Below are positions 53,785 to 61,963 of a stretch of 64,000 nucleotides of DNA, one piece after another. The stretch's first letter is position 1. Each line of letters opens with the position of its first letter. The notes beneath the pieces are model-generated. The model was not told the origin of the DNA. It saw only the letters and a list, made by a program, of their open reading frames with translations, and did not search any database. The translations under genes were made by a program, and so were the position numbers. The stretch is from CAXBGS01 sp963975425. GTDB taxonomy: Bacteria; Planctomycetota; Planctomycetia; Pirellulales; Pirellulaceae. The stretch spans positions 62,001 through 126,000 of the forward strand of contig CAXBGS010000003.1 of NCBI GenBank assembly GCA_963975425.1, in the 5' to 3' direction.

Positions 53785-53803
53785 ATTCGCAGCATCATCA
53801 CGA

Positions 53804-55789
53804 GTGACCCCTGAGGTAAATCGTTTGTCTACGGGACTAAGCCCTAACGAAAAGACGGAATCGGCCATCACATCTGGCGCAGGCGGGCCCGATCAGCAAT
53901 CCGATGCATCATCGCCCGAGGGTCGTTCGCGGCGGCGAAAAACCAGCCATCTAAAAGATGTGCCGGCGACGCTAGAGATGCGTGAGAGCTTAAGAGCGCG
54001 ATGCGAACAAATCGCGGCGAAACTCGATCCGTCCACGCCGATCAACAAGGACCAAATGGAGCAAATTGCTCGACGGGCTTTGGAGGAAGCAGATTTGCCG
54101 GAGGGCTATCTGGGCTGGATGATGGTGATGATCAGTTCTGAGTTTTGGAAAGACGCGCTGTCGGCCGTCCCCCCAGAACGTCGCCTGTTTCTGCTGCCGC
54201 ATTGCCTGAAACACGCCGAAGGTTGCCCGGCCGAATACGACCAATTCGGAATGAACTGTAAAGAGTGCGGTGCTTGCAGCATTGCTGACTTCCGTGGTCT
54301 GGCCGAAGAAATGGGCTATCGAGTCTTGGTCGCCGAAGGATCACCGGTCGTGATGAAAATCATCGTCGGCGGTTATGTCGATGCGGTCGTTGGCGTCGCT
54401 TGCTTGAACGTTCTAGAAAAAGCAATCGACAAAGTCCTCTTGGCCGGTATTCCTTGCATGGCGGTTCCACTGCTAAGCAGCGATTGCCGCAACACCAAGG
54501 TCGACGAAGCCTGGGTCGACCAGATGATTCGCACCCCGTACGTGCCGGCCCAACAGAAAACTCGCAGCTACGTTCACTTGATGCGCGCCGCCAGTGATCT
54601 GTTCAAAACGGAGACGTTGGACCGGCTGGCGCCCCGTATTCGGGCACAGGAGCCGATCGGCGACACGCCCGCAACGGTCCAGTCGCTGCAGTCGATGGAC
54701 ATGATCGCGGCAACCGAACATATTGCCTACGATTTCCTTACCCGTGGCGGCAAACATTCGCGACCTTTCATAACGTTGGCCGCCTATGACGCGATGACCG
54801 GCGGCGACGGAACAACCGCCGACGGAGAACAATCCGTGGCAACGATTCCCGATACGGTCCGTCGTGCCGCGATGAGCATCGAGACGTTCCACAAGGCTAG
54901 CCTGGTCCACGATGATATCGAAGACGATGATGCGTTTCGCTATGGCCAGCCGGCCGTGCACCGTCGATTCGGACTGCCCACCGCGATCAATGTGGGCGAC
55001 TACTTGATCGGATTGGGGTATCGCTTGCTCAGTCGCGTCGACACTGGGGACTCAACCAATGGCGACTCAAACTCTGGCGACTCAAACACTGGCGACTCAA
55101 CCCATCGCGACCCAGACAAAACGATCACCGCACAGGCGCGGGTCGACGTTCTCGACGGACTTGCCGCGGCACACTTGCGATTGGCCGAAGGGCAGGGGGC
55201 CGAACTGCTGTGGCGAGATACCAAGGACCGTCGATTGACACCGCTAGACGCGCTGAAAGTCTACGCGTTAAAGACGTCCCCTGCGTTCGAAGCGGCTTTG
55301 ATGAGCGGGATTCGCTTGGCCGGTGACGCGACGTCGTACGTCGAACCGGTCCGCACATTCAGCCGTAACATGGGCGTGGCGTTCCAGATCCTGAATGACT
55401 TGGGCGACTGGAACGGCGACGAAAGCAACAAACTTTCTGCGGGCGGCGATGTGTTCGGTGGGCGACCGACATTACTGTGGGCGTTGGCACTCGAAGCGCT
55501 TGATCAACAGGGCCAGGACGAGTTGCTGGGGCTGGCCGATCCGACCTGCGGGTTAACCGACGAACAACGATTGTCGCGAGTTCGCAAGCTGTATGAAAGC
55601 GTCAACGTTTTCGAAACCGCGCTGCAACTGGTCGACAAACATCAAGCCCGTGCCGAGCAGATCGCGGACGAAATCGAGCCCGATGCACTTCGCCGGCTCT
55701 TTTATTTCCTGGTTGATACCGTTTTGGAACGCCCCGAACTCCCTTCGCCATCGGTTGTCTCGATCGGCGTCGGTGGCCCGATTGTTTAA
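53804..55789 (+). CDS. DUF116 - polyprenyl synthetase fusion protein
   Basis: A 661-residue protein starting with GTG 19 bp after the cyclase gene. The first ~50 residues are low complexity. Residues ~95-260 match DUF116: CLKHAEGCPAEYDQFGMNC and KECGACS, with Cys at 134, 141, 152, 155 and 158, then VVGVACLNVLEKAI and SSDCRNT. The Cys spacing suggests a metal or Fe-S site. From ~295 comes an isoprenyl diphosphate synthase: TRGGKHSRPFITLAAYDAM, LVHDDIEDDDAFR (first Asp-rich motif, D370-D374), a repeat-encoded insert (GDS units, ~416-435), and FQILNDLGDWNGD, where the second DDxxD reads NDxxD (N531-D535). It probably makes the prenyl chain for the neighbouring cyclase. Confidence 0.82.
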   Translation: MTPEVNRLSTGLSPNEKTESAITSGAGGPDQQSDASSPEGRSRRRKTSHLKDVPATLEMRESLRARCEQIAAKLDPSTPINKDQMEQIARRALEEADLPEGYLGWMMVMISSEFWKDALSAVPPERRLFLLPHCLKHAEGCPAEYDQFGMNCKECGACSIADFRGLAEEMGYRVLVAEGSPVVMKIIVGGYVDAVVGVACLNVLEKAIDKVLLAGIPCMAVPLLSSDCRNTKVDEAWVDQMIRTPYVPAQQKTRSYVHLMRAASDLFKTETLDRLAPRIRAQEPIGDTPATVQSLQSMDMIAATEHIAYDFLTRGGKHSRPFITLAAYDAMTGGDGTTADGEQSVATIPDTVRRAAMSIETFHKASLVHDDIEDDDAFRYGQPAVHRRFGLPTAINVGDYLIGLGYRLLSRVDTGDSTNGDSNSGDSNTGDSTHRDPDKTITAQARVDVLDGLAAAHLRLAEGQGAELLWRDTKDRRLTPLDALKVYALKTSPAFEAALMSGIRLAGDATSYVEPVRTFSRNMGVAFQILNDLGDWNGDESNKLSAGGDVFGGRPTLLWALALEALDQQGQDELLGLADPTCGLTDEQRLSRVRKLYESVNVFETALQLVDKHQARAEQIADEIEPDALRRLFYFLVDTVLERPELPSPSVVSIGVGGPIV

Positions 55790-55914
55790 TTGTCCGATCG
55801 AAACCGTTAGTCGCTGAACTGAACAGGATTCGATCGGCGCACGCGTCACGCCCACCCTATCACGCTTCACTCATTGCGAGCCCCGCCAACAGTCTTTCAG
55901 TTAGGTCAAGCGGC

Positions 55915-56490
55915 ATGAACCCGGCACTTTCGCGAGACGATTCTCGCGTCAAAATCGAAACGCTCTTAGATCAATTTTATGGCCGGCCGCCCGGTTACCA
56001 ACAACTCGGTGATTTTGCATCCGCCGACGAAGTCCCGCCGCCCTACGATTCGCTGCTGGACCACAACGAACACATGACGGTGACGGTCGAGTCGCATTAC
56101 GGCGAACCGGTCGACGTCGTCGTGCACCAGACTGTCCGACAAGACAACTGGTATTCGCGAGAAATCACGCTGGTCACGTCGAATTCCCGGCGAATCGTCC
56201 AATATGGGATTGTGCGATTAAACATCGACGCCTTAGAACCAGAGGTCTGGCAACAAATCGAAAGCCAGGAAATCCCGCTGGGGCGTGTGCTGATCGAACA
56301 CAATGTCTTGCGGGAAGTCGAGTTATGTGAACTCTGGAAAGTCAAATCCGGACCCTGCCTCGCCTCGCTGCTGCACCTAAGCATCGGCCAAACGGTTTAC
56401 GGACGCACTGCACTGATCTACTGTGACGGCGAACCCGCCATCGAATTACTAGAGATCGTTGCCCCGTGTGCAGCCGAAACGCCCGAGTAA
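55915..56490 (+). CDS. DUF98 chorismate lyase-like protein
   Basis: A 191-residue protein resembling the DUF98 branch of the UbiC/chorismate lyase fold: PPPYDSLLDHNEHMTVTVES near residue 40-60, VVHQTVRQDNWYSREITLVT, RRIVQYGIVRLNIDALEP, ESQEIPLGRVLIEHNVLREV and the terminal YGRTALIYCDGEPAIELLEI. Characterised members release pyruvate from chorismate to give 4-hydroxybenzoate. Possible uses here are a prenylated aromatic product with the upstream terpene genes, or the aromatic acid for methanopterin (genes at 20749-22986). It lies 125 bp after the prenyl synthase gene on the same strand. Family call is moderately sure; the reaction is inferred. Confidence 0.7.
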   Translation: MNPALSRDDSRVKIETLLDQFYGRPPGYQQLGDFASADEVPPPYDSLLDHNEHMTVTVESHYGEPVDVVVHQTVRQDNWYSREITLVTSNSRRIVQYGIVRLNIDALEPEVWQQIESQEIPLGRVLIEHNVLREVELCELWKVKSGPCLASLLHLSIGQTVYGRTALIYCDGEPAIELLEIVAPCAAETPE

Positions 56491-56644
56491 CAGGGGCGGC
56501 CCGACGGCCATTGGGGGACCGAAGGAAAGAGGCGGCCCAACGGATAGAGGCGGCCCGGGTGACTGCGGCGACCCGACTCGCTGCGGCGACTCGAGTGACC
56601 AGGGATTGCCGCGAACATTTTCAATGCCCTAAAGGATTGCGACG

Positions 56645-57511
56645 ATGACACGGAACCGTATCACGGATCGAACCAGCCGTCTTTTCACGTCACCGCGGAG
56701 GTCGGCCCTGGCCTTGCCGGCGACCCTCAGCTTTTTGCTTCTCGCCGCAGTCCTGCCAACGCACGCCTTGGCACAGGAAGACATCGGCCCGCAAGACACT
56801 TCGGCCGCCGATTCGATCCTGCGATCGACCGACGAAGCCAAAGTTTCTGGATTACGTGCTCACGCGCTCGGGTCATTGCAAAAAGGGGACCCTGCAGCGG
56901 CCATTAAAGCGGCCGATGCGATGGTACGGATCAGCCCCGATGACCCGCGCACCACACGGCTGGCCGGAGACATCTACTTGCGCAGCGGTAAACCCAAATG
57001 GGCCGTTCGCATGTTCGACCGCTATTTGGAAACGAACGCGGATGAGATGCCTGATCTTTGGCAGCGAGGCATTGCGCTGTACTTCATGGGCGACTTCAAG
57101 ACCGGTGCCGAGCAGTTCGAACGACACCGAACAGTCAACCCCAACGACGTTGAAAATGCGGCGTGGCATTTCTTGTGCGTCTCGAAACTCGATTCACCCG
57201 ATGAAGCCAAGAAACGCGTGCTTGCTGCGCCGAATGATCCCCGAATTCCGATGGAAGAGATTCGCCACATGCTGATCACCGGCGACCGCGACGCGGTGAC
57301 AAACCGAATCAATGAAACGCCAGCCAATTCACCAACAAGATTGGCCGCACAGTTTTACGGCAACTTTTATTTGGGGTTGTACGCCGACGCGTTGGGCGAA
57401 ACGGAGAAGGCGAAATCGCTGATGAAGCAAGCGGCTAAAGATGCGCCAAGAAATTACATGGGCGACATCGCACGTGTTTACGCCGACTGGCTCGGCGAAG
57501 GCGACCTGTAA
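56645..57511 (+). CDS. Exported TPR-repeat protein
   Basis: A 288-residue protein. A signal peptide (about residues 21-43) ends at THALAQE. Three to four tetratricopeptide repeats follow: LRAHALGSLQKGDPAAAIKA, TTRLAGDIYLRSGKPKWAVR, DLWQRGIALYFMGDFKTGAE and a later FYGNFYLGLYADALGETEKA. The spacing (34 residues) is standard. TPRs mediate protein contacts; no enzymatic site is visible. It follows the chorismate lyase-like gene after 154 bp that contain G-rich imperfect repeats of the type GAGGCGGCCC. It may or may not belong to the terpene unit. Confidence 0.8.
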   Translation: MTRNRITDRTSRLFTSPRRSALALPATLSFLLLAAVLPTHALAQEDIGPQDTSAADSILRSTDEAKVSGLRAHALGSLQKGDPAAAIKAADAMVRISPDDPRTTRLAGDIYLRSGKPKWAVRMFDRYLETNADEMPDLWQRGIALYFMGDFKTGAEQFERHRTVNPNDVENAAWHFLCVSKLDSPDEAKKRVLAAPNDPRIPMEEIRHMLITGDRDAVTNRINETPANSPTRLAAQFYGNFYLGLYADALGETEKAKSLMKQAAKDAPRNYMGDIARVYADWLGEGDL

Positions 57512-57620
57512 TCAAGGCCGCGATTGCTTGATCGCGCCTTCGCCACGTTCTATTCACCGCACTCGTTTTTTTACTGCGGCAACGGGAACGCGCCGCTGCG
57601 ATGATGATGTTGTCGCTGGC

Positions 57621-58337
57621 CTAGATCGCGGCCGACAACTCGGCTTCGTCCGGTTTGCAAGTCGCTTTCATCACCGTAAAGAACGACAAGCGGTTGGGCT
57701 TATAACAATGATCCAACCGGAGCGGCAGTTCACCGATGACTTGGTCAAGGTCCAAATCGGTGCGCCAACCTAAACGCTTGGTGATGTTGCCGGCCGAATC
57801 GATCACACGTGCGATCAACGGATTGTCACTGCGAAAATGATTGATGATCAGGATTCGGCCGCCGGGCCGACAGACGCGAACGATCTCGCGCATCATGGCG
57901 GCCGGATCGGAAACGACGCTTACGGTGTGAAATGAGCTGACAAAGTCAAAGCTTGAATCGGGAAACGTCAACTTCTCGGCGTTCATTGGCATCACGTTGA
58001 CGTGCCGCCAGTCCTTTTCGTCGATCAATTGCTGTGCTTCGGCCAGCATCGATTCTGACAGATCGACTCCGGTCACGTCGACGTGTGTGGGATACGCATC
58101 AAGCGAGAGCCCGGTGCCGACGCCGACTTCCAACAATTTCGCTCCTTCGGGAAAAGAAAGTGATCCCAAGGCTGCGACAATGTTTCGTCGCGCGATAGCA
58201 GGCCACAATGCCTGATAGGCCGGAACCAGATTGCGATACAAGCTGCTGCGGTGCGGCTGGGCCTCGGTGCCGCCGCGTGCATGCGTGCTTCGATGTTTTT
58301 TCTGATTGCCAGGCTTCGGACTTGTGACGGTACTCAT
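57621..58337 (-). CDS. Class I SAM methyltransferase, phospholipid N-methyltransferase-like
   Basis: The frame is open to 58430; the ATG at 58337 (MSTVTSPKPGNQ) gives a 238-residue protein of normal length. After a basic disordered head comes SLYRNLVPAYQALWPAIARR, the SAM-binding loop LLEVGVGTGLSLDAYP, GVDLSESMLAEAQQL, MPMNAEKLTFPDSSFDFVSS and RVCRPGGRILIINHF. The GVGTGLSLxxYP pattern is typical of phosphatidylethanolamine N-methyltransferases of the Rhodobacter PmtA type. The neighbouring pssA gene, upstream on the same strand, makes the precursor of phosphatidylethanolamine and supports a role in phosphatidylcholine or methylated-lipid synthesis. A quinone methyltransferase cannot be excluded. 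Confidence 0.75.
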   Translation of the reverse strand: MSTVTSPKPGNQKKHRSTHARGGTEAQPHRSSLYRNLVPAYQALWPAIARRNIVAALGSLSFPEGAKLLEVGVGTGLSLDAYPTHVDVTGVDLSESMLAEAQQLIDEKDWRHVNVMPMNAEKLTFPDSSFDFVSSFHTVSVVSDPAAMMREIVRVCRPGGRILIINHFRSDNPLIARVIDSAGNITKRLGWRTDLDLDQVIGELPLRLDHCYKPNRLSFFTVMKATCKPDEAELSAAI

Positions 58338-58629
58338 AGACAGTGATTGCTCCGAGCGGACTGCGAGTTCAGACAGGAACGGTGATATCCCCGTTCTTTC
58401 TTCGGTGCCAGGATCGCAGATTCCCAGCATCAGTCAAACACGTTTAACGCAGGCAAGATTATTGCAACTTCCCACCGCCACACAACTTAGGCATCGTTCC
58501 CCGAGCCAATCGGGAAGGATTTCTTGCGAGATATTACAGTGCCGATACAAGCCAGGGCCCTGCGGACAACTGTCCAACACCGCCAATACGCAAAGTTTAC
58601 GCCACTGCGCCAAAGTCACTGCGCCAAAG

Positions 58630-59571
58630 TCACTGGGGCGATCGGCCCGGGGCCCCCGCACCGCTCCGTCGCTTTGCGATCGACCGAACCGGCGCGCCGA
58701 AAGCGTAGTAGCAGAACGCTAACGGTAAGGCCAGCCAGTGCAACAAGAAGACCCCGACAAGTGCAAAGAGCGCCTGGCCAATTTGATGGGGGGCCCGTCG
58801 CCCGCGGACCCACTGCTGCACCACATGCGGATACTGGTACCGCGAAACCATCAAGAAAGCCAAGGCCAGCGCCAGCATGGGTATAAAGTAATGGGACGCC
58901 GACAGCAGATTGGCGGCGAGCGAACGCACCGAATCGGGATAGATCGAGTCCGCGACGACTGACGATAGTTCCGGCATCGCGATTGCAAACGCCGCCAGAG
59001 TCCCGGCGGCGGCAGGGCTGGGCAATCCGTCAAAGCCTTCATGCGTATCGTCCTCGGTCGTTTCCACGTTGAACCGGGCAAGCCGAATCAAGACGCATAG
59101 CGCAAAGAGCACGCCGATGGCCCAGGTCAAACGCTGTGGCAATAAATCGCTGATACGCCACACAATCACCGCTGGGGCGGTGCCAAAGGTGATTGCATCG
59201 CAGAGGCTGTCCAGTTCCGCGCCGAACTGACTTTCCTGTCCCGTCATTCGCGCCGCCGAACCATCGAGCGCGTCGAATAGCATTCCGGCAAAGATCAGAA
59301 TGCCCGCGACAAAAAGCTTTTGGTCATCGGGCCATTCCAGCGAGACACTCATGGCAACCGCGATCGAAGCCAAGCCACAGACGCCGTTGCCTAGCGTCAA
59401 CATCGTGGGCAAAACGGCCAACGTCAGCCGGCGTCGCCGACGGCGTTTCTTCTTGGGCGGCCGACTCGGCGCCGCGTCGTCGTCGCCCAGCGGCGCATCA
59501 TCACTGAGCGATGAATCATCGCCATGCGGCGGTTCGTCGGTCGGGAATAGCTCTCGTTTCAGTTCGCTCAT
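58630..59571 (-). CDS. pssA: CDP-diacylglycerol--serine O-phosphatidyltransferase
   Basis: A 313-residue membrane enzyme. The first ~48 residues are an acidic tail then a run of Lys/Arg (KKKRRRRRR). The CDP-alcohol phosphotransferase motif is present in full: DALDGSAARMTGQESQFGAE then LDSLCD (DGxxARxxxxxxxxGxxxDxxxD). About seven helices follow; ARFNVETTEDDTHEGFDGLP and SPAAAGTL are typical of bacterial PssA. It makes phosphatidylserine from CDP-diacylglycerol, the product of CdsA (12561), and serine. Confidence 0.92.
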   Translation of the reverse strand: MSELKRELFPTDEPPHGDDSSLSDDAPLGDDDAAPSRPPKKKRRRRRRLTLAVLPTMLTLGNGVCGLASIAVAMSVSLEWPDDQKLFVAGILIFAGMLFDALDGSAARMTGQESQFGAELDSLCDAITFGTAPAVIVWRISDLLPQRLTWAIGVLFALCVLIRLARFNVETTEDDTHEGFDGLPSPAAAGTLAAFAIAMPELSSVVADSIYPDSVRSLAANLLSASHYFIPMLALALAFLMVSRYQYPHVVQQWVRGRRAPHQIGQALFALVGVFLLHWLALPLAFCYYAFGAPVRSIAKRRSGAGAPGRSPQ

Positions 59572-60016
59572 GCTTTGGTCCAGACGGGGTATCGGCGGTC
59601 AGTCACGCCGCTCCGTCGATCTTATGTCGTCAGGTCGGCCCCGTTTCATCAGATCCGCCCCGCGGCCCCACAATCACGGGGTGGCGAGGATCCGAGTCCT
59701 TCGTGGGGGCGCTAAACCTTGCGTCTTAAATGGTCATTGAAATAAGGGATAAAAAATCAATTCTGTTAGCGGGCGTCGCAACCGAAATTTCGCGATTGAG
59801 TCAACAAGACAACTCTGATTGTTGTGCTGGGATCGTCATGCGCGGGGCGCGATCGGTCGCACTGGGATTTGACCTTCAAATCGGTCGACCTCTGCAAAAT
59901 ATGCACGTCTGACGTGTGGTCATTATTTTCCAGCGTATCCGCTATAACAGAGTGATGTCGATACGCTCAACAAATGATTCAAACTCTTTGCTCGAACCGG
60001 CCGGAGTACCGCACCG
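59572..60016. other. Intergenic region between divergent pssA and nadB
   Basis: About 445 bp carrying the presumed promoters of both genes. It is visibly more A/T-rich from 59730 onward. A 60-codon open frame at 59730-59912 has no recognisable features and I do not call it a gene. Confidence 0.4.
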
Positions 60017-61690
60017 ATGATGACGCCGCGATATCTGGTTCCGTTCGATTCTCGAAGAGCGTTCCACCGCTTTACCGATGTCCTGGTCATTGGCGCGGGA
60101 TTGGCGGGGCTGCGTGCGGCTAACTCGATCGACCCGCACCACAGCGTGCTGGTTGTCACCAAGGACTCACTTCGCGAATCCAACAGCAACTACGCCCAAG
60201 GCGGCATCGCCGGTGTGCTGGACCCCTGTGATCGGTTCGAATCGCACATTGCCGACACATTAGCGGCCGGCGGCAACCTGTGCGACACCGACGTCGTTGA
60301 CATGGTCGTCCGTGAAGGGCCGCGGCGGATCGAAGAACTGATCCGCTGGGGCACCGATTTTGATACCGAGAACGGCGAATTAGAACTCGGTCGCGAAGGC
60401 GGTCACAGCCGCGAACGAATCGTGCATGCCCAGGGCGACGCGACCGGCCGCGAGATCATGCGGGCGGTCATCGAACAAACCCGACAAAAAGAAAACGTTG
60501 ATATCTGGGAAGACGCGTTCACCGTCGACCTGCTGACGCATGAAGGCCGTTGCCGAGGCGCGGTGATCGTCGGCGAAGACAAGCGTCCGCTGATGGTCTG
60601 GGCGCGAGAAACGATACTTTGCACCGGTGGCGCCGGGCAAGTCTTTCGGGAATCAACCAATCCGTCCGTGGCGACCGGTGATGGTTTTGCCCTGGCTTAT
60701 CGGGCGGGCGTACAACTGCGGGACATGGAATTCATGCAGTTTCACCCGACCGTCCTGTACATCGCGGGTTCGTCTCGATCGCTGATCACCGAAGCGGTGC
60801 GAGGGGAGGGTGCTCATCTGATGGACGTGAACGGCCACCGATTCATGCCAGAATACGACCAACGTGCTGAGCTTGCCCCACGCGACGTGGTCAGTCAATC
60901 GATCATCCGTCAGATGGAAATCACCAAACACCCCAGTGTTTACCTGGACCTTTCCCACCTGGATGCCAATCACGTTCGAGACCGATTCCCAGGCATCGAC
61001 GAGACTTGTGCCAAGTTCGGACTGGATATCACGTCGGACCGCATCCCCGTGCGTCCGGGTGCCCATTACATGATTGGCGGGGTCACCGTCGATCGCCAGG
61101 GACGCACGACGTTGCCCGGTTTGTGGGCCGCGGGCGAAGCGACCAGCAGTGGATTGCATGGCGCAAACCGATTGGCCAGCAACAGTCTGCTGGAAGGCTT
61201 GGTGTATGGTGCCCACGCCGGCGAAGCGGTCTCGCGAGCGGTCGGCGAAGAACCCCGTTCGCTGCAGGCGCTGCGGATCCGCCATCCCGAGTACAACGAG
61301 GGCGAGGCGTTCGACGTGGCGGATGTTCGCGTTTCGCTAAAGAGTTTGATGGGACGACTTGCCAGCGTTCAGCGAGATGGCGAGGGACTCAAGGAAGCCG
61401 CCGAATCGATCCGATCCTTCGCCGCGTACGTCATGCCGCACCAGTTCGAAACCTTTGAGGGATGGGAGTTGCAAAATCTAATGCTGACGGCATCATGCAT
61501 GGTCGACAGCGCGATCGCGCGCACGGAATCCCGTGGCGTTCACTTTCGCAGCGACTTTCCCGTCACCGATGACGAGAATTGGCGACGACACCTAACGATC
61601 CAAATCGACGTCGATGCGGGGCACCCCAAGCTGGGCAAAATGCTCGAGCCCAGTGCGCCCGTCCCGGCAACCTTTTCCGCAGATTCGTAG
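60017..61690 (+). CDS. nadB: L-aspartate oxidase
   Basis: A 557-residue flavoprotein of NAD synthesis that oxidises L-aspartate to iminoaspartate. Features in order are DVLVIGAGLAGLRAANSID (FAD-binding), SNYAQGGIAGVLDPCDRFES, GREGGHSRERIVHAQGDATG, ILCTGGAGQVFRESTNPSVA, GDGFALAYRAGVQLRDMEFM with QFHPT, LITEAVRGEGAHLMDVNGHR, RDVVSQSI, HYMIGGVTVDRQGRTTLPGL and the FAD-closing AAGEATSSGLHGANRLASNS. The C-terminal helical domain includes SRGVHFRSDFP. A second ATG at 60020 is possible. nadA and nadC are not in the window. Confidence 0.95.
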   Translation: MMTPRYLVPFDSRRAFHRFTDVLVIGAGLAGLRAANSIDPHHSVLVVTKDSLRESNSNYAQGGIAGVLDPCDRFESHIADTLAAGGNLCDTDVVDMVVREGPRRIEELIRWGTDFDTENGELELGREGGHSRERIVHAQGDATGREIMRAVIEQTRQKENVDIWEDAFTVDLLTHEGRCRGAVIVGEDKRPLMVWARETILCTGGAGQVFRESTNPSVATGDGFALAYRAGVQLRDMEFMQFHPTVLYIAGSSRSLITEAVRGEGAHLMDVNGHRFMPEYDQRAELAPRDVVSQSIIRQMEITKHPSVYLDLSHLDANHVRDRFPGIDETCAKFGLDITSDRIPVRPGAHYMIGGVTVDRQGRTTLPGLWAAGEATSSGLHGANRLASNSLLEGLVYGAHAGEAVSRAVGEEPRSLQALRIRHPEYNEGEAFDVADVRVSLKSLMGRLASVQRDGEGLKEAAESIRSFAAYVMPHQFETFEGWELQNLMLTASCMVDSAIARTESRGVHFRSDFPVTDDENWRRHLTIQIDVDAGHPKLGKMLEPSAPVPATFSADS

Positions 61691-61829
61691 CATCTTTCGC
61701 ATGTCCGTGCCACGTCTTATCGATTGCGATTGGCGGAACTGTCAGAATTACCTTTCGCGGCATTACTTCTCGCGGAGTCGGCGAGCATGTACTTGCCGCT
61801 TGCGAAGTTCGGCCTGCGGATTGCGGATT

Positions 61830-61871
61830 ATCGATCCACCATCATCGATCCACCGTTATCGATCCACTCAT
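61830..61871. repeat. 14-bp tandem repeat, three units
   Basis: Three units beginning ATCGATCCAC (61830-61843, 61844-61857, 61858-61871), separated by three-to-four base variants, in the 273-bp gap between nadB and the lipase gene. Confidence 0.75.
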
Positions 61872-61963
61872 GAACATCCGTCGTTGCGGCAGTACCCGGC
61901 ACGCGGCGTCAAGCTGCCAACGACCCATTTCCAACGCCACATCGGTAAGGACGAAACAGCACC

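Noticed and set aside
59730..59912. 60-codon frame between pssA and nadB
   Set aside because: No start context, family or composition support; it lies in a probable promoter region.
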